The notes: generated by a model from the sequence alone, not told the origin. A DNA stretch of 64,000 nucleotides from CAWUEX02 sp963921305 (GCA_963921305.4 CAWUEX030000003.1:496001-560000), one strand, 5' to 3'; shown: positions 24,655 through 38,185, counted from the stretch's first letter. Translations and numbers: made by a program.

Positions 24655-26244
24655 TCACTTGAGCCCCAGAGCTCCTGGGTTCATGAGGGACTCCGGATCA
24701 AACATACGCTTCAAGCCAGCTACGACCTGCGCCGTTTCAGGCCTAAGTGAGTCGTAATATGGATAGGTTTTTCCAATCTGGTTAGACGCGGCCCCATGCC
24801 GCACGAAAACGTCAATCAAGTTCTGGCGAATTTCTGCGGCTAGAGCCGCCGCCTGGGGATTGGGCTCAGGTTCCTGCAAAGCTTTGAGATGACTTGGCTC
24901 CGGTGTGCGCTTGTGCACCGGATTCCACCGGTCAAACCAATGTATGATTGGTTCGTAGGAGAAAGAATGCTGACCGACCGCGATCATGAGACGCCTTGTA
25001 TACATACCATATGGTTTCATTTGGTCTTCGTAGCTATCAAGCAGAGCATCTACGTCTCGAATTAGTGATATCGCGTCAGAATGCGCGACCTTGGCATTCA
25101 ATGCTGCCCAACGATCTCCGTCCGGACCGATGACGCTGTTGACTGGCTTGAAAGGGTTTGCGCGTGTGGCCTTGGGAATCGAATTTGGGATCTCTTCCCC
25201 TCCATGCGTAGCTGCGGCTTCCCTAATCGTAAGCAGATCGGCCTCTACTGCCTGGCGGCAATTTCCAGACACGACGGTGTGAAGGCCGAACGCGCCCTCT
25301 TCTAGAAAATCTCGTCCTGCCACGACCAGCTTGGCACCTTCAACCAAACCCTTTAACCACCCCTTTTCACTCTTCACCACCGCACCCAGTGTTTTGACAT
25401 CCTCGACGATACCCTCTTGCTTCATCCCCTTTCTGGTCGATTCAGGGTCAAATACATACGCCTCTTCCGCCGCGCCAGTGCGGGCAATCGCAGAAAGAGC
25501 CATCGCGGCGGACTGTGCATCGGGATAGCAAAAGGACGCGAAGTCGGTGACAGGAGGTTTGCGCATTACCCTCAAGGTCGCCTGCACTTTGAGTCCCAAA
25601 GCGCCAGCATCATGAACAAAAAGGCCAGTCAGATCTGGCCCATAGGTCCGGTAAAAGGGTTTCTCAACGTTCTTAAAACCTGGCTGGCCGGTCTTGAGCA
25701 AAGTTCCGTCTGCCAATATTACTTCCACACACTGCACAATTTCTGCGGCAGTCCCGTAACGTCCTGTGCCCATGAATAGCGCGCCGTTGGACAGCCCACC
25801 CCCCACGGTGGCGCGCATGCCGGAAAAAGTTCCAAAAAAGGGAAGCCGTAGACCGCGTGGACTTAGGGCGTCATAGATCTGCTTCCACGTCACACCAGCC
25901 TGAACGGTAATGTAGAGATCCTCTTCATTTATCTCGACAATTTCATTCATCTCAGAAAAGTCGACGGTTACCGTATCTTCCCTGGCAGGGCAGTATCCCC
26001 CGGTATAGGACATTCCGCCTCCCCGCCCGACAATGGCAAACCCTTCGCGCGTTATTTGGGAAATGGCTCGGCTGAGCTTGTCCTTGTCGGTTGGCCGTAT
26101 AACCACGGCTGGTGTTGCACCTACAGCATATATATCCGATGCGTAGTATTGCCTCTCCTCCTCATCGGTAATGACCTGCGCATCACCGAGAATGCCAACC
26201 AGAGTTTCGGTTAGGTTTTCATTCTTTTTTTGCGGCACGGCCAT
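24655..26244 (-). CDS. FAD-binding (PCMH/VAO-type) oxidoreductase
   Basis: 529 residues, no signal peptide. The PCMH-type FAD domain is visible in GFAIVGRGGGMSYTGGYCPA, GTFSGMRATVGGGLSNGALF and RYGTAAEIVQCVEVILADG. The cap and C-terminal region end with KRMFDPESLMNPGALGL, typical of GlcD and vanillyl-alcohol-oxidase-like flavoenzymes. Likely substrates are a hydroxy acid, phenolic alcohol or similar compound; the sequence does not tell which. It is convergent with the methyltransferase operon and divergent from the aldehyde dehydrogenase gene, which could handle an aldehyde product. Confidence 0.88.
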   Translation of the reverse strand: MAVPQKKNENLTETLVGILGDAQVITDEEERQYYASDIYAVGATPAVVIRPTDKDKLSRAISQITREGFAIVGRGGGMSYTGGYCPAREDTVTVDFSEMNEIVEINEEDLYITVQAGVTWKQIYDALSPRGLRLPFFGTFSGMRATVGGGLSNGALFMGTGRYGTAAEIVQCVEVILADGTLLKTGQPGFKNVEKPFYRTYGPDLTGLFVHDAGALGLKVQATLRVMRKPPVTDFASFCYPDAQSAAMALSAIARTGAAEEAYVFDPESTRKGMKQEGIVEDVKTLGAVVKSEKGWLKGLVEGAKLVVAGRDFLEEGAFGLHTVVSGNCRQAVEADLLTIREAAATHGGEEIPNSIPKATRANPFKPVNSVIGPDGDRWAALNAKVAHSDAISLIRDVDALLDSYEDQMKPYGMYTRRLMIAVGQHSFSYEPIIHWFDRWNPVHKRTPEPSHLKALQEPEPNPQAAALAAEIRQNLIDVFVRHGAASNQIGKTYPYYDSLRPETAQVVAGLKRMFDPESLMNPGALGLK

Positions 26245-26727
26245 AGCTACACCATCCTGCGACTTCTCGACCTTGGGTCCACGTAAGTCGACTCACAATC
26301 TCTGACAAAGGTAGACGATTACTTACACAAAGACGCCGATCGGAACACGCGTTTGCTTCCGATAACCAATAATCGCGCAACATCAAAAAATGTTTTGGCT
26401 GAACTTGCATTAGGGTGAGTCGACTAGCCGCATTCCTCTACCATTTTATTCACTCTGATTATTCGGCCTGCCACGCTGATTATATGCAAATCTGCACAGA
26501 CATCATCGCCATGGGATTAAGGCATTCGTTTGGTAGAATGCGCTCTGAAAGTGACCAAGGGCTAGATTTCACGGTGGCGGATCAACCCAAGCCAAAGACA
26601 ACGACTATACTCAGCGTCCTGAGTTCAGCTGATTCACTAAGCCGACGCTTATTGAATCTGAAGTAGCGACACCTCATGCAAGTGCTACAAAACTGACCAA
26701 CCAGTGCGAGATAAAGGCGAGCTGCAA
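26245..26727. other. Intergenic region, 483 bases, between divergent genes
   Basis: This holds the promoters of the FAD oxidoreductase and the aldehyde dehydrogenase. It contains a widely spaced perfect 11-base inverted repeat, listed separately. An 83-codon open frame (26415-26666) has no family resemblance. No RNA gene is seen. Confidence 0.6.
26286..26425. repeat. 11-base inverted repeat with 118-base spacing
   Basis: AGTCGACTCAC at 26286-26296 recurs as its exact reverse complement GTGAGTCGACT at 26415-26425. Each arm contains the palindrome AGTCGACT. Paired sites this far apart would suit a regulator that loops DNA between the two divergent promoters. Confidence 0.5.
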
Positions 26728-28200
26728 GTGAAGACGTACAGACTTTGGATTAACGGAGAGTGGTGCGAACCTAATTCAGGGCACTGGTTACAGTCATCAA
26801 ACCCATATACCGGTGAGGCTTGGGCTCGCATTCCACAAGGCAATTACAAAGATGTTGATCACGCCGTCAGGTGTGCGTCACGCGCCTTTCGGGAAGGAGT
26901 CTGGCCGCGCATGAACGCGACGGAGCGTGGCCGTCTGTTGGGTCGCTTGGCGGAACAATTACAAGAAAAGGCAGAATACTTAGGCGAGATTGAGTCCATT
27001 GATAACGGAAAGCTGTTCACAGAAGCCGTTAGTCAGTGCCGCTACATGACAGAATGGTTTCGATACTACGGTGGTCTCGCTGACAAAATTGCGGGCAACG
27101 TCCCGCCGATGGACATACCAGATGTACTGAACTACACCCGTTACGAGCCGCTTGGTGTCTGCGCCTGCATCACCGCATGGAATTCTCCACTCTTACAGCT
27201 CGCCTGGAAGTCGGCCCCTGCCCTGGCGGCTGGGAATACAGTCGTCGTCAAACCATCTGAATTCACGTCTGCATCTACCCTCGAATTCGCCAGCATTGCG
27301 CACGAGGCAGGCATTCCCGCTGGTGTGATTAACGTCGTTACGGGATATGGGCAGGATGTTGGAGAAGCGCTGACTACACACAATTCGATACAGAAAGTGT
27401 CATTCACGGGAAGTGAACGCGGCGGCAAAGCTGTCAACATAGCGGCAGCGAACGATTTCAAGCGCGTGACTTTGGAACTAGGTGGAAAATCCCCCAACAT
27501 TGTGTTTGCCGATGCGAACCTTGATCGAGCATCATCGGGAGTATTGGCAGGTATATTTGGTGCAAGCGGACAAACCTGCACCGCCGGCTCCCGCCTTCTC
27601 TTGGAAGACTCGATATACGACACTTTCCTATCGCGAATAATCGACCGAGCACGTCGGGCGAAGTTGGGCGACCCCATGGATCCGGCAACTGAGATAGGAC
27701 CGATAACAACAGAGACACAGCATCAAAAGATTCTTGAGTACATCGAGATTGCCCAATCAGAGGGTGCGACCTGCGTCCTCGGTGGAAAAAGTGTACACAT
27801 TGATGGCTCCGGTGGCCTTTTTGTGGAACCGACAATTTTCGCGGATGTATCGCCCGACATGCGGATCGCACAGGAGGAAGTATTTGGACCTGTTTTGGCG
27901 GTCATGCGCTTTAAGTCCGAGGACGAAGCAATACGGATCGCCAATGGCGTAAAGTATGGATTGGCTGCGGGTGTTTGGACCGAAAATCTGAGGTGTGCAG
28001 TTTCAATGGCAAATCGCTTAGAAGCAGGCACGGTTTGGATCAATACCTATCGGGCAGCAAGTTTCACCACTCCGTTTGGTGGCTATAAATCCAGCGGTCT
28101 AGGACGCGAAAACGGTTCTGAAGCGATAAAAGAATATATGCAAACAAAAAGTGTCTGGGTTTCGACTACAAAGGAAGTAAGGGATCCATTCGCAGCCTAG
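26728..28200 (+). CDS. NAD(P)-dependent aldehyde dehydrogenase
   Basis: 490 residues from a GTG at 26728, chosen because AAGGCGAG lies about eight bases upstream and the protein then begins KTYRLWINGEW, the family N-terminus. An in-frame GTG at 26704 would add eight residues. Key features are the NAD-binding CITAWNSPLLQLAWK and SFTGSERGGK, the catalytic Glu in LELGGKSPN and the catalytic Cys in GASGQTCTAGSR. It oxidises an aldehyde to the acid in the cytoplasm and most resembles the betaine/aromatic aldehyde dehydrogenase branch. It is the last gene of the accessory block before the tRNA-fMet gene. Confidence 0.93.
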   Translation: MKTYRLWINGEWCEPNSGHWLQSSNPYTGEAWARIPQGNYKDVDHAVRCASRAFREGVWPRMNATERGRLLGRLAEQLQEKAEYLGEIESIDNGKLFTEAVSQCRYMTEWFRYYGGLADKIAGNVPPMDIPDVLNYTRYEPLGVCACITAWNSPLLQLAWKSAPALAAGNTVVVKPSEFTSASTLEFASIAHEAGIPAGVINVVTGYGQDVGEALTTHNSIQKVSFTGSERGGKAVNIAAANDFKRVTLELGGKSPNIVFADANLDRASSGVLAGIFGASGQTCTAGSRLLLEDSIYDTFLSRIIDRARRAKLGDPMDPATEIGPITTETQHQKILEYIEIAQSEGATCVLGGKSVHIDGSGGLFVEPTIFADVSPDMRIAQEEVFGPVLAVMRFKSEDEAIRIANGVKYGLAAGVWTENLRCAVSMANRLEAGTVWINTYRAASFTTPFGGYKSSGLGRENGSEAIKEYMQTKSVWVSTTKEVRDPFAA

Positions 28201-28377
28201 TTTCGCCAATGAGAGACACGCGTTACCTCCAAGCAATAAACTTTTGCTACGGGCTCGGAGGCGGACCATACAGATTCGGATACAACCAAGCGTGCTTTGC
28301 GGTCCACGTTGAGGTCAACGCGATGACCTTCTTGGTGTTGCAATCGCCCCATTCCGCCCAAAAAGTTATGTTTATAG

Positions 28378-28454
<77 letters not shown>

Positions 28455-28544
28455 CCAAGGTCTAAAACCGGCGTCGCTGCTGCCATGTTGAAGTACGCGT
28501 CTGGTTGGTGCGTGTGACAGCGGCGAGGGACATTGCGAATAGAT

Positions 28545-28577
28545 ACAAACCGCGCCAGCAAAATCCGGCGCGTTTGT
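28545..28577 (-). repeat. Long hairpin between 5S rRNA and tRNA-fMet
   Basis: The arms 28545-28555 and 28567-28577 (ACAAACGCGCC on the minus strand) pair over 11 bases with one bulged G and a loop of about 10. No T-tract follows on the minus strand, so a processing signal in the rrn transcript is as likely as a terminator. Confidence 0.5.
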
Positions 28578-28595
28578 TTCACCATGAGCTTGGAA

Positions 28596-28713
28596 GACCT
28601 GGCAGCGACCTACTCTCCCACACCTTAAGATGCAGTACCATCGGCGCTGAGGCTTTTCACGTCCGAGTTCGGGATGGGATCGGGTGTTTCGTCCTCGCTA
28701 TAACCACCAGGTC
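28596..28713 (-). rRNA. rrf: 5S ribosomal RNA
   Basis: About 118 bases. The minus strand begins GACCTGGTGGTTATAGCG and contains the conserved CCCGATCCCATCCCGAACTC. It ends with a sequence complementary to its 5' end (GCCAGGTC). It lies between 23S and tRNA-fMet. Confidence 0.95.
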
Positions 28714-28773
28714 GTCCAAGATCACGGTGAAAATGAATGCCGCCTTCTAAGTTGGCGTCTGAGCATGCGGGCT

Positions 28774-31511
<2,738 letters not shown>

Positions 31512-31641
31512 GCATACTCAGACGCCAATTTAGAGTTTCGATCCGAAGATCGATCATCAGAATGGCGACCGACTATGCGGCCAACTTAATTTGGACGTCC
31601 GGACGGAAAGGACCGGAACGTCCACGGCATTCATTTATCTA

Positions 31642-31657
31642 TTCACAATGTCAAAGA
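31642..31657 (-). promoter_or_regulatory. boxA-type antitermination element in the 16S-23S spacer
   Basis: TCTTTGACATTGTGAA on the minus strand, 16 bases identical to the element in the rrn leader at 33729-33744. It resembles the boxA antitermination sequence that recruits NusB/S10. Confidence 0.65.
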
Positions 31658-31729
31658 TCTGTTCTTGCGGCATGTCGACCATGCCGAAGCATTTTTCCCA
31701 ATCCGATCTAGCGGTGATTTATCCCGAAC

Positions 31730-31805
31730 TGGTGGAGCCAGACGGGATCGAACCGACGACCTCCGCCTTGCAAAGGCGGCGCTCTCCCAGCTGAGCTATG
31801 GCCCC
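31730..31805 (-). tRNA. tRNA-Ala (TGC anticodon)
   Basis: 76 bases with encoded CCA. The minus strand reads GGGGCCATAGCTCAG at the 5' end, with the anticodon loop TTTGCAA and the T-arm GTCGGTTCGATCCCG. It lies in the 16S-23S spacer. Confidence 0.97.
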
Positions 31806-31869
31806 AAACAGTTCGAAAGCGATGTTCGCAATCTCTAGTTTGACCTCTAGTTTGACTGCGACGTTCAGA

Positions 31870-31946
<77 letters not shown>

Positions 31947-32119
31947 AAGAACTGGTTTACGCGCGGCCTGAGGTGAGCTTGTGTTACCAGCACCAGTTTT
32001 ACCTGCACGTAGTCTAAATCGGATCGAAAGGGATACGAAGACGGCGGACCGCCGAAGAGTTTTGCTGACAAGGTCAGCGTATATGCAAGAAATCTGAAGA
32101 TTACTCCGCAGATATCCTT

Positions 32120-33618
<1,499 letters not shown>

Positions 33619-33728
33619 GACTTGGAGTTGCCCCTGCACAAACACTTCACACAAATTAATGGTGTTGCGTCGATGCGTTGACAACGTCCGATCTAGCGGA
33701 CCGCCGCCTACGCATCCCTTTCGAGATC

Positions 33729-33744
33729 TTCACAATGTCAAAGA
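33729..33744 (-). promoter_or_regulatory. boxA-type antitermination element in the rrn leader
   Basis: TCTTTGACATTGTGAA on the minus strand, preceded by GCGC to give a close match to boxA, about 90 bases downstream of the rrn promoter and 110 bases before 16S. It is repeated exactly in the 16S-23S spacer. Confidence 0.7.
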
Positions 33745-33774
33745 GCGCCTGCTGAACGGCAACCGATGCCGCTC

Positions 33775-33812
33775 AAAAAAGGCCCCGCACCTCAGGGTCC
33801 CAAAGGGCCCGT
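33775..33812 (-). terminator. GC-rich hairpin plus T6 in the rrn leader
   Basis: Just downstream of the rrn promoter the minus strand has GGGCCC followed some 18 bases later by GGGGCC and then six T residues. The arms GGCCC and GGGCC can pair around a GC-rich loop. It resembles an intrinsic terminator or attenuator, but the loop is long and the fold ambiguous. Confidence 0.3.
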
Positions 33813-33829
33813 CCATGCGGGAGACGCGG

Positions 33830-33858
33830 GTTCTACAGGGTCACCTACCCAACGTCAA
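33830..33858 (-). promoter_or_regulatory. rrn operon promoter
   Basis: On the minus strand TTGACG (33853-33858) and TAGAAC (33830-33835) are separated by exactly 17 bases. This is a strong sigma-70-type promoter about 210 bases upstream of the 16S 5' end, with an AT-rich stretch just upstream. Confidence 0.75.
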
Positions 33859-33985
33859 GCCCAGTTTTTAAGTTTAAAATGCCAAGCCTTATCAGAGGCT
33901 TAGGCGGCTCCCGGCAGTGATAGAAGCTGCCGCGAGCGCGAAGGATCGATAATAGGACTCAGATTTACGGCTGTCAAACGAATCG

Positions 33986-34005
33986 CCGCAGTTTTCTGCG
34001 GTTTT
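33986..34005 (+). terminator. Short hairpin with T4 facing away from the rrn operon
   Basis: CCGCAG-TTTT-CTGCGG followed by TTTT on the plus strand. The stem is perfect but only 6 bases. No upstream rightward gene needs it, so it might insulate the peptidase gene from antisense transcripts arising in the rrn region. Confidence 0.35.
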
Positions 34006-34082
34006 ATGGAGGTTCTCAGCCGCAGGGGCGCCGCCCCGATGCGGCATGCTGTTTTGAGGGCTCAAAAAGTGTCACGGACAAA

Positions 34083-34111
34083 TTGACTTTTGCCGCTTAG
34101 TGACTCATATT
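34083..34111 (+). promoter_or_regulatory. Candidate promoter of the M23 peptidase gene
   Basis: TTGACT (34083-34088) and CATATT (34106-34111) are separated by 17 bases, about 106 bases upstream of the start codon. Confidence 0.45.
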
Positions 34112-34217
34112 TACCATAAGAATCAAGGGGTTGGGGTTTCCTTTTGGCCGTCCGGACGTGATGGCATCCCTAAAATAACCAGCGACTGAGCAGAGAACCG
34201 CAGTCAACGAGGGCAAT

Positions 34218-35585
34218 ATGAGCAGAGTTTTGCTTCCGGCTGCGCGCGCCTATGTGGCATCGGGGTGCGTTTTGGGGTGCGTCATCGCGGCGGGCCTATC
34301 CGCCACCCCCTATCAGTTCGGGGCCCCTTCGCCCCCCAGCACCGGTTTGTTCGAGCCACCGCCGGCCGAGGAACAGCTTGAAGTTGGGCTTGCGCCCTTC
34401 GCGTTGGATCCTATTGCAGTTTCCACCGAACGGACGCCGCACATCGAAGCCTCGACCCTCACGGTGAGACGCGGTGACACGCTGATCAAGATTCTTCAAC
34501 GTGAAGGCTTATCGCCGACCGACGCCCACGCCATATCCACTGCTTTAAAAACTGTTTTTGATCCGCGTGATATTCGGGTTGGGCAAACAATCGAGTTACG
34601 CCGTGCGCGATCCGCCACCACGCACACCGCAGACTCCGTTCGTATCCCGGTAAACCCTGCCGTTGAAGTGCTCGCCTACAAGACCGAAGGGGAAGGCTAC
34701 ACCGCTCACCTTTTAGAAGCCGAAACCGTTTCAGAGCCCCGCGCTTTTCAGGGGCGAATTACCACAAGCTTGTACGACGCTGCTGTTTCGCAAGGCGTTC
34801 CGCCCGCTGTGCTGGTCGAAATGACGCGCCTGTTCGCGTACGACGTGGACTTTCAACGTGACATTCGCAACGGCGACACGTTTGAGGTTCTGTTTGACCA
34901 ACGCATCACCACCGCCGGTGATGTCGTGTCAAACAACGAGATCGCCTATGCTGCAATGACTCTGCGCGGCGAAGAATTCAAGGTCTATGCCTTCGCGCAT
35001 GACGACGGTGAGACCGGGTATTACACCGCCGAGGGCAAAGGCATCCGCAAGGCCCTCATGCGCACGCCGATCAACGGCGCCCGGCTTTCCTCCTCGTTTG
35101 GTTCACGCCGTCACCCCATTCTTGGCTATACCAAGATGCACAAGGGCGTTGATTTTGCCGCACCGCGTGGCACGCCAATTTACGCAGCAGGTAATGGTGT
35201 CATCGAGAAGCGTCAGAGATGGGGCAGCTTTGGGAACTACATTCGCATCCGACATGGGGATGGTTTCTCAACCGCTTACGCACACATGAATAGCTTTGCC
35301 AAAGGTTACGGGGTTGGATCGCGGGTGAAGCAAGGCGCAGTGATCGGATACGTGGGAACGACGGGCCGCTCTACGGGCCCCCACCTTCACTACGAAGTGC
35401 TGAAAAACGGCAAGCAGGTGAACCCCATGAAGGTGCGTTTCCCGGCCTCCAAGACGTTAGCTGGGGCGGAGCTCGACGCCTTCTTTGCAGAACGAGACCG
35501 GTTGGTCGCCAAGTGGGATCTCGTTGCCGCACCGACAGACGTGGCATCGATTAACCCGGCGGACGTGAGCACGGTAACCGAATAA
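34218..35585 (+). CDS. M23-family murein endopeptidase with LysM-like/OapA region
   Basis: 455 residues. A hydrophobic N-terminus (AYVASGCVLGCVIAAGLSA) gives a signal or membrane anchor. A LysM-like segment follows (LTVRRGDTLIKILQREGL to VGQTIELRR, about 75-130). The C-terminal peptidase domain carries the zinc ligands of M23: HKGVDFAAPRGTPIYA and TGPHLHYEVLKNGK. It cleaves peptidoglycan cross-links in the periplasm during growth or division, like MepM. It is convergent with clpB; the stops are 5 bases apart. Confidence 0.92.
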   Translation: MSRVLLPAARAYVASGCVLGCVIAAGLSATPYQFGAPSPPSTGLFEPPPAEEQLEVGLAPFALDPIAVSTERTPHIEASTLTVRRGDTLIKILQREGLSPTDAHAISTALKTVFDPRDIRVGQTIELRRARSATTHTADSVRIPVNPAVEVLAYKTEGEGYTAHLLEAETVSEPRAFQGRITTSLYDAAVSQGVPPAVLVEMTRLFAYDVDFQRDIRNGDTFEVLFDQRITTAGDVVSNNEIAYAAMTLRGEEFKVYAFAHDDGETGYYTAEGKGIRKALMRTPINGARLSSSFGSRRHPILGYTKMHKGVDFAAPRGTPIYAAGNGVIEKRQRWGSFGNYIRIRHGDGFSTAYAHMNSFAKGYGVGSRVKQGAVIGYVGTTGRSTGPHLHYEVLKNGKQVNPMKVRFPASKTLAGAELDAFFAERDRLVAKWDLVAAPTDVASINPADVSTVTE

Positions 35586-35590
35586 CCTGT

Positions 35591-38185
35591 TTATGCAGCC
35601 TGCGCCTGAATGTGGGCGCCATTGATGATCAGACCGTCAGCATCGGCGTCAATTTTCACCACCTGACCCGGCTCAACCTCTCCTTTGAGGACCAGAGTGG
35701 CCAGCACATTCTCAAGATTGCGCTGAATAACTCGCTTGAGGGGCCGCGCCCCGTAAACCGGGTCATACCCATTGCGGCCCAGCCATTCGGATGCCTTAGG
35801 TGTGATATCCAGCCCGATGTCACGCTCGCTCAAGCGGCCGGTTAGGCGCGCCACTTGAATATCGACGATGGCGCCCATCTGGTTTTGGCTGAGACGATGG
35901 AACAGCAAGATTTCATCCAGCCGATTCAGAAACTCGGGACGAAACGCCGCACGGACAACCGCCATCACGTCATCGCGCACGGCCTCGGGTTCTTCACCGT
36001 CCGGCTGCGCCGCCAAGATATCGGAACCCAGGTTGGAGGTCATGACAATCAACACATTGCGGAAGTCGACCGTGCGGCCCTGCCCGTCGGTCAGCCGCCC
36101 ATCGTCCAACACTTGCAGGAGAACGTTGAAAACATCCGGATGGGCCTTCTCAACCTCATCAAACAATATGACTTGATACGGACGCCGGCGAACTGCCTCG
36201 GTTATACTGCCACCTTGTTCGTATCCGACGTAGCCCGGTGGCGCGCCGATGAGGCGTGCGACGGCGTGCTTCTCCATGTATTCGGACATGTCGACGCGCA
36301 CCATCGCGTTCTCGTCATCGAACAAGAACTCAGCCAGGGCTTTGGTTAGTTCGGTTTTGCCGACCCCGGTGGGGCCGAGGAACAAAAACGATCCAATCGG
36401 GCGGTTGGGGTCTTGCAAGCCGGCCCGCGACCGTCTGACGGCATTCGCGACAGCCGCCACCGCTTCGTTCTGCCCGATGACGCGGCGGCCAATTTCGTCT
36501 TCCATCCGCAACAGCTTGTCGCGTTCGCCTTCAAGCATCTTATCAACGGGCACGCCCGTCCACCGGGATACCACATTTGCAATGTGCTCGGCGGTCACTT
36601 CCTCAGTGACAACGGCAGCGCTGTCGTGAGTCTCGGCGCTCTTCAGCTTGGCCTCAAGTTGCGGAATTGTCTGGTGCTGAAGCTGGCCGGCTTTCTCGTA
36701 TTCACTGTCACGCAACGCATGGTCGAGGTCCAAGCGTGCCTGCTCCAACTCTTCCTTAACTTTAGTCGCGTCGGCCAGTTTGTTCTTTTCATCTTGCCAG
36801 CGGCTGGTGAGGTCCTGAGACTTCGCCTCAAGCTCCTCCAATTCCGAAGCCAGTTTCTCAAGCCGGTCTTGCGACGCCGTGTCCTTTTCTTTCTTAAGAG
36901 CTTCCCGCTCGATCTTGAGCTGAATGACTTTACGATCAAGCTCGTCCAGTTCCTCAGGCTTGGAGTCCACCTCCATCCGCAAACGGCTCGCCGACTCATC
37001 CATCAGATCGATCGCCTTGTCGGGCAGAAACCGGTCCGTGATGTAGCGATTTGACAATGTCGCGGCTGCGACCAAGGCATTGTCTGAAATACGCACCCCG
37101 TGGTGCATCTCGTACTTTTCTTTGATTCCCCTGAGGATCGAAATCGTATCCTCGACATTGGGCTCATTCACGAAGACAGGCTGAAAACGCCGCGCAAGGG
37201 CCGCGTCTTTTTCGACGTGCTTACGATACTCATCCAGCGTGGTCGCACCGATGCAGTGCAATTCTCCACGTGCGAGAGCTGGCTTGAGCAGGTTAGACGC
37301 ATCCATCGAACCCTCGGCCGCACCCGCTCCAACCAGGGTGTGCATCTCGTCGATAAATAGAACGATCTGACCGGCAGACTCCGTTACTTCATTGAGAACA
37401 GCCTTGAGACGCTCTTCGAACTCACCACGAAACTTGGCACCGGCGATGAGCGCGCCGAGATCGAGGGTAAGGAGTGATTTTTGTTTCAAGCTTTCAGGTA
37501 CGTCACCGCTGATAATGCGCAGGGCCAGCCCTTCGACAATCGCCGTCTTGCCAACGCCGGGTTCGCCGATCAGTACGGGATTGTTCTTGGTGCGGCGGGA
37601 TAGGACTTGGATGGTTCTGCGAATCTCTTCATCGCGCCCAATCACCGGATCCAGCTTTCCAGCATGTGCCGCTTCGGTGAGGTCCCTTGTGTATTTTTTT
37701 AACGCTTCGAACTGATCCTCGGCGTTCGCCGACTCTGCCGTCTTACCCTTACGGGCTGCGGTGATAGCCGCATTGATCTTGTCTGGAGCCGCACCCGCGC
37801 CAGCCAGAACTTTGCCTGTTTCGGACGCTTTATCGATTGCGAGCGCAAGCAGGAGGTACTCAACCGTGACAAAGGAATCGCCGGCTTTCTCAGAAAGCTG
37901 CACCGCCCGATCCAGGGTCTTGGCCAAGTCCTGCGACACATACATTTGCGCCGCAGACCCTTCAACTTTAGGCAGTTTCTGCAGCGCCTGATCAGTGTCT
38001 TCAGCGGCCCTCCGAGCATCGCCCTGGCAGGCTTCAATGAGCCGCGCCGCTTGCCCTTCCCGATCGTCGAGCAAGGCTTTCAGCACGTGCAATGGCAGGA
38101 CGTGCTGATGGCCATCCCGCAGAGCAATGGTTTGCGCGGCCTGTAAAAATCCTTTGGAACGCTCGGTCAGGTTATCAATATTCAT
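35591..38185 (-). CDS. clpB: ATP-dependent disaggregase ClpB
   Basis: 864 residues from MNIDNLTERSKGF (ATG 38185), the length usual for ClpB; a frame from 38206 adds seven unlikely residues. N-domain repeats come first, then nucleotide-binding domain 1 with GEPGVGKTAIVEGLA. A coiled-coil middle domain rich in Glu/Lys (about 400-530) and domain 2 with GPTGVGKTELTKALAEF follow, then the C-terminal D2-small domain. It rescues aggregated proteins with DnaK in the cytoplasm. A heat-shock-type promoter and a leader hairpin precede it. The DUF4167 and prmC genes lie upstream on the same strand, as in many alphaproteobacteria. Confidence 0.97.
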   Translation of the reverse strand: MNIDNLTERSKGFLQAAQTIALRDGHQHVLPLHVLKALLDDREGQAARLIEACQGDARRAAEDTDQALQKLPKVEGSAAQMYVSQDLAKTLDRAVQLSEKAGDSFVTVEYLLLALAIDKASETGKVLAGAGAAPDKINAAITAARKGKTAESANAEDQFEALKKYTRDLTEAAHAGKLDPVIGRDEEIRRTIQVLSRRTKNNPVLIGEPGVGKTAIVEGLALRIISGDVPESLKQKSLLTLDLGALIAGAKFRGEFEERLKAVLNEVTESAGQIVLFIDEMHTLVGAGAAEGSMDASNLLKPALARGELHCIGATTLDEYRKHVEKDAALARRFQPVFVNEPNVEDTISILRGIKEKYEMHHGVRISDNALVAAATLSNRYITDRFLPDKAIDLMDESASRLRMEVDSKPEELDELDRKVIQLKIEREALKKEKDTASQDRLEKLASELEELEAKSQDLTSRWQDEKNKLADATKVKEELEQARLDLDHALRDSEYEKAGQLQHQTIPQLEAKLKSAETHDSAAVVTEEVTAEHIANVVSRWTGVPVDKMLEGERDKLLRMEDEIGRRVIGQNEAVAAVANAVRRSRAGLQDPNRPIGSFLFLGPTGVGKTELTKALAEFLFDDENAMVRVDMSEYMEKHAVARLIGAPPGYVGYEQGGSITEAVRRRPYQVILFDEVEKAHPDVFNVLLQVLDDGRLTDGQGRTVDFRNVLIVMTSNLGSDILAAQPDGEEPEAVRDDVMAVVRAAFRPEFLNRLDEILLFHRLSQNQMGAIVDIQVARLTGRLSERDIGLDITPKASEWLGRNGYDPVYGARPLKRVIQRNLENVLATLVLKGEVEPGQVVKIDADADGLIINGAHIQAQAA

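Larger units (their letters stand above)
33619..34217. other. rrn leader and divergent promoter region, 599 bases
   Basis: No protein gene. It holds the rrn promoter, a GC-rich hairpin followed by T6, the leader boxA, two short inverted repeats upstream of the rrn promoter (33884-33901 and 33912-33932), a 6-base-stem hairpin with T4 (33986-34005) and a candidate rightward promoter for the M23 peptidase gene. Confidence 0.7.

Noticed and set aside
26415..26666. 83-codon open frame starting at a GTG
   Set aside because: Its start lies inside an inverted repeat, composition is not protein-like and no family is recognised.
36413..37054. 213-codon plus-strand open frame
   Set aside because: It is antisense to clpB, whose frame is fully family-like over its whole length.
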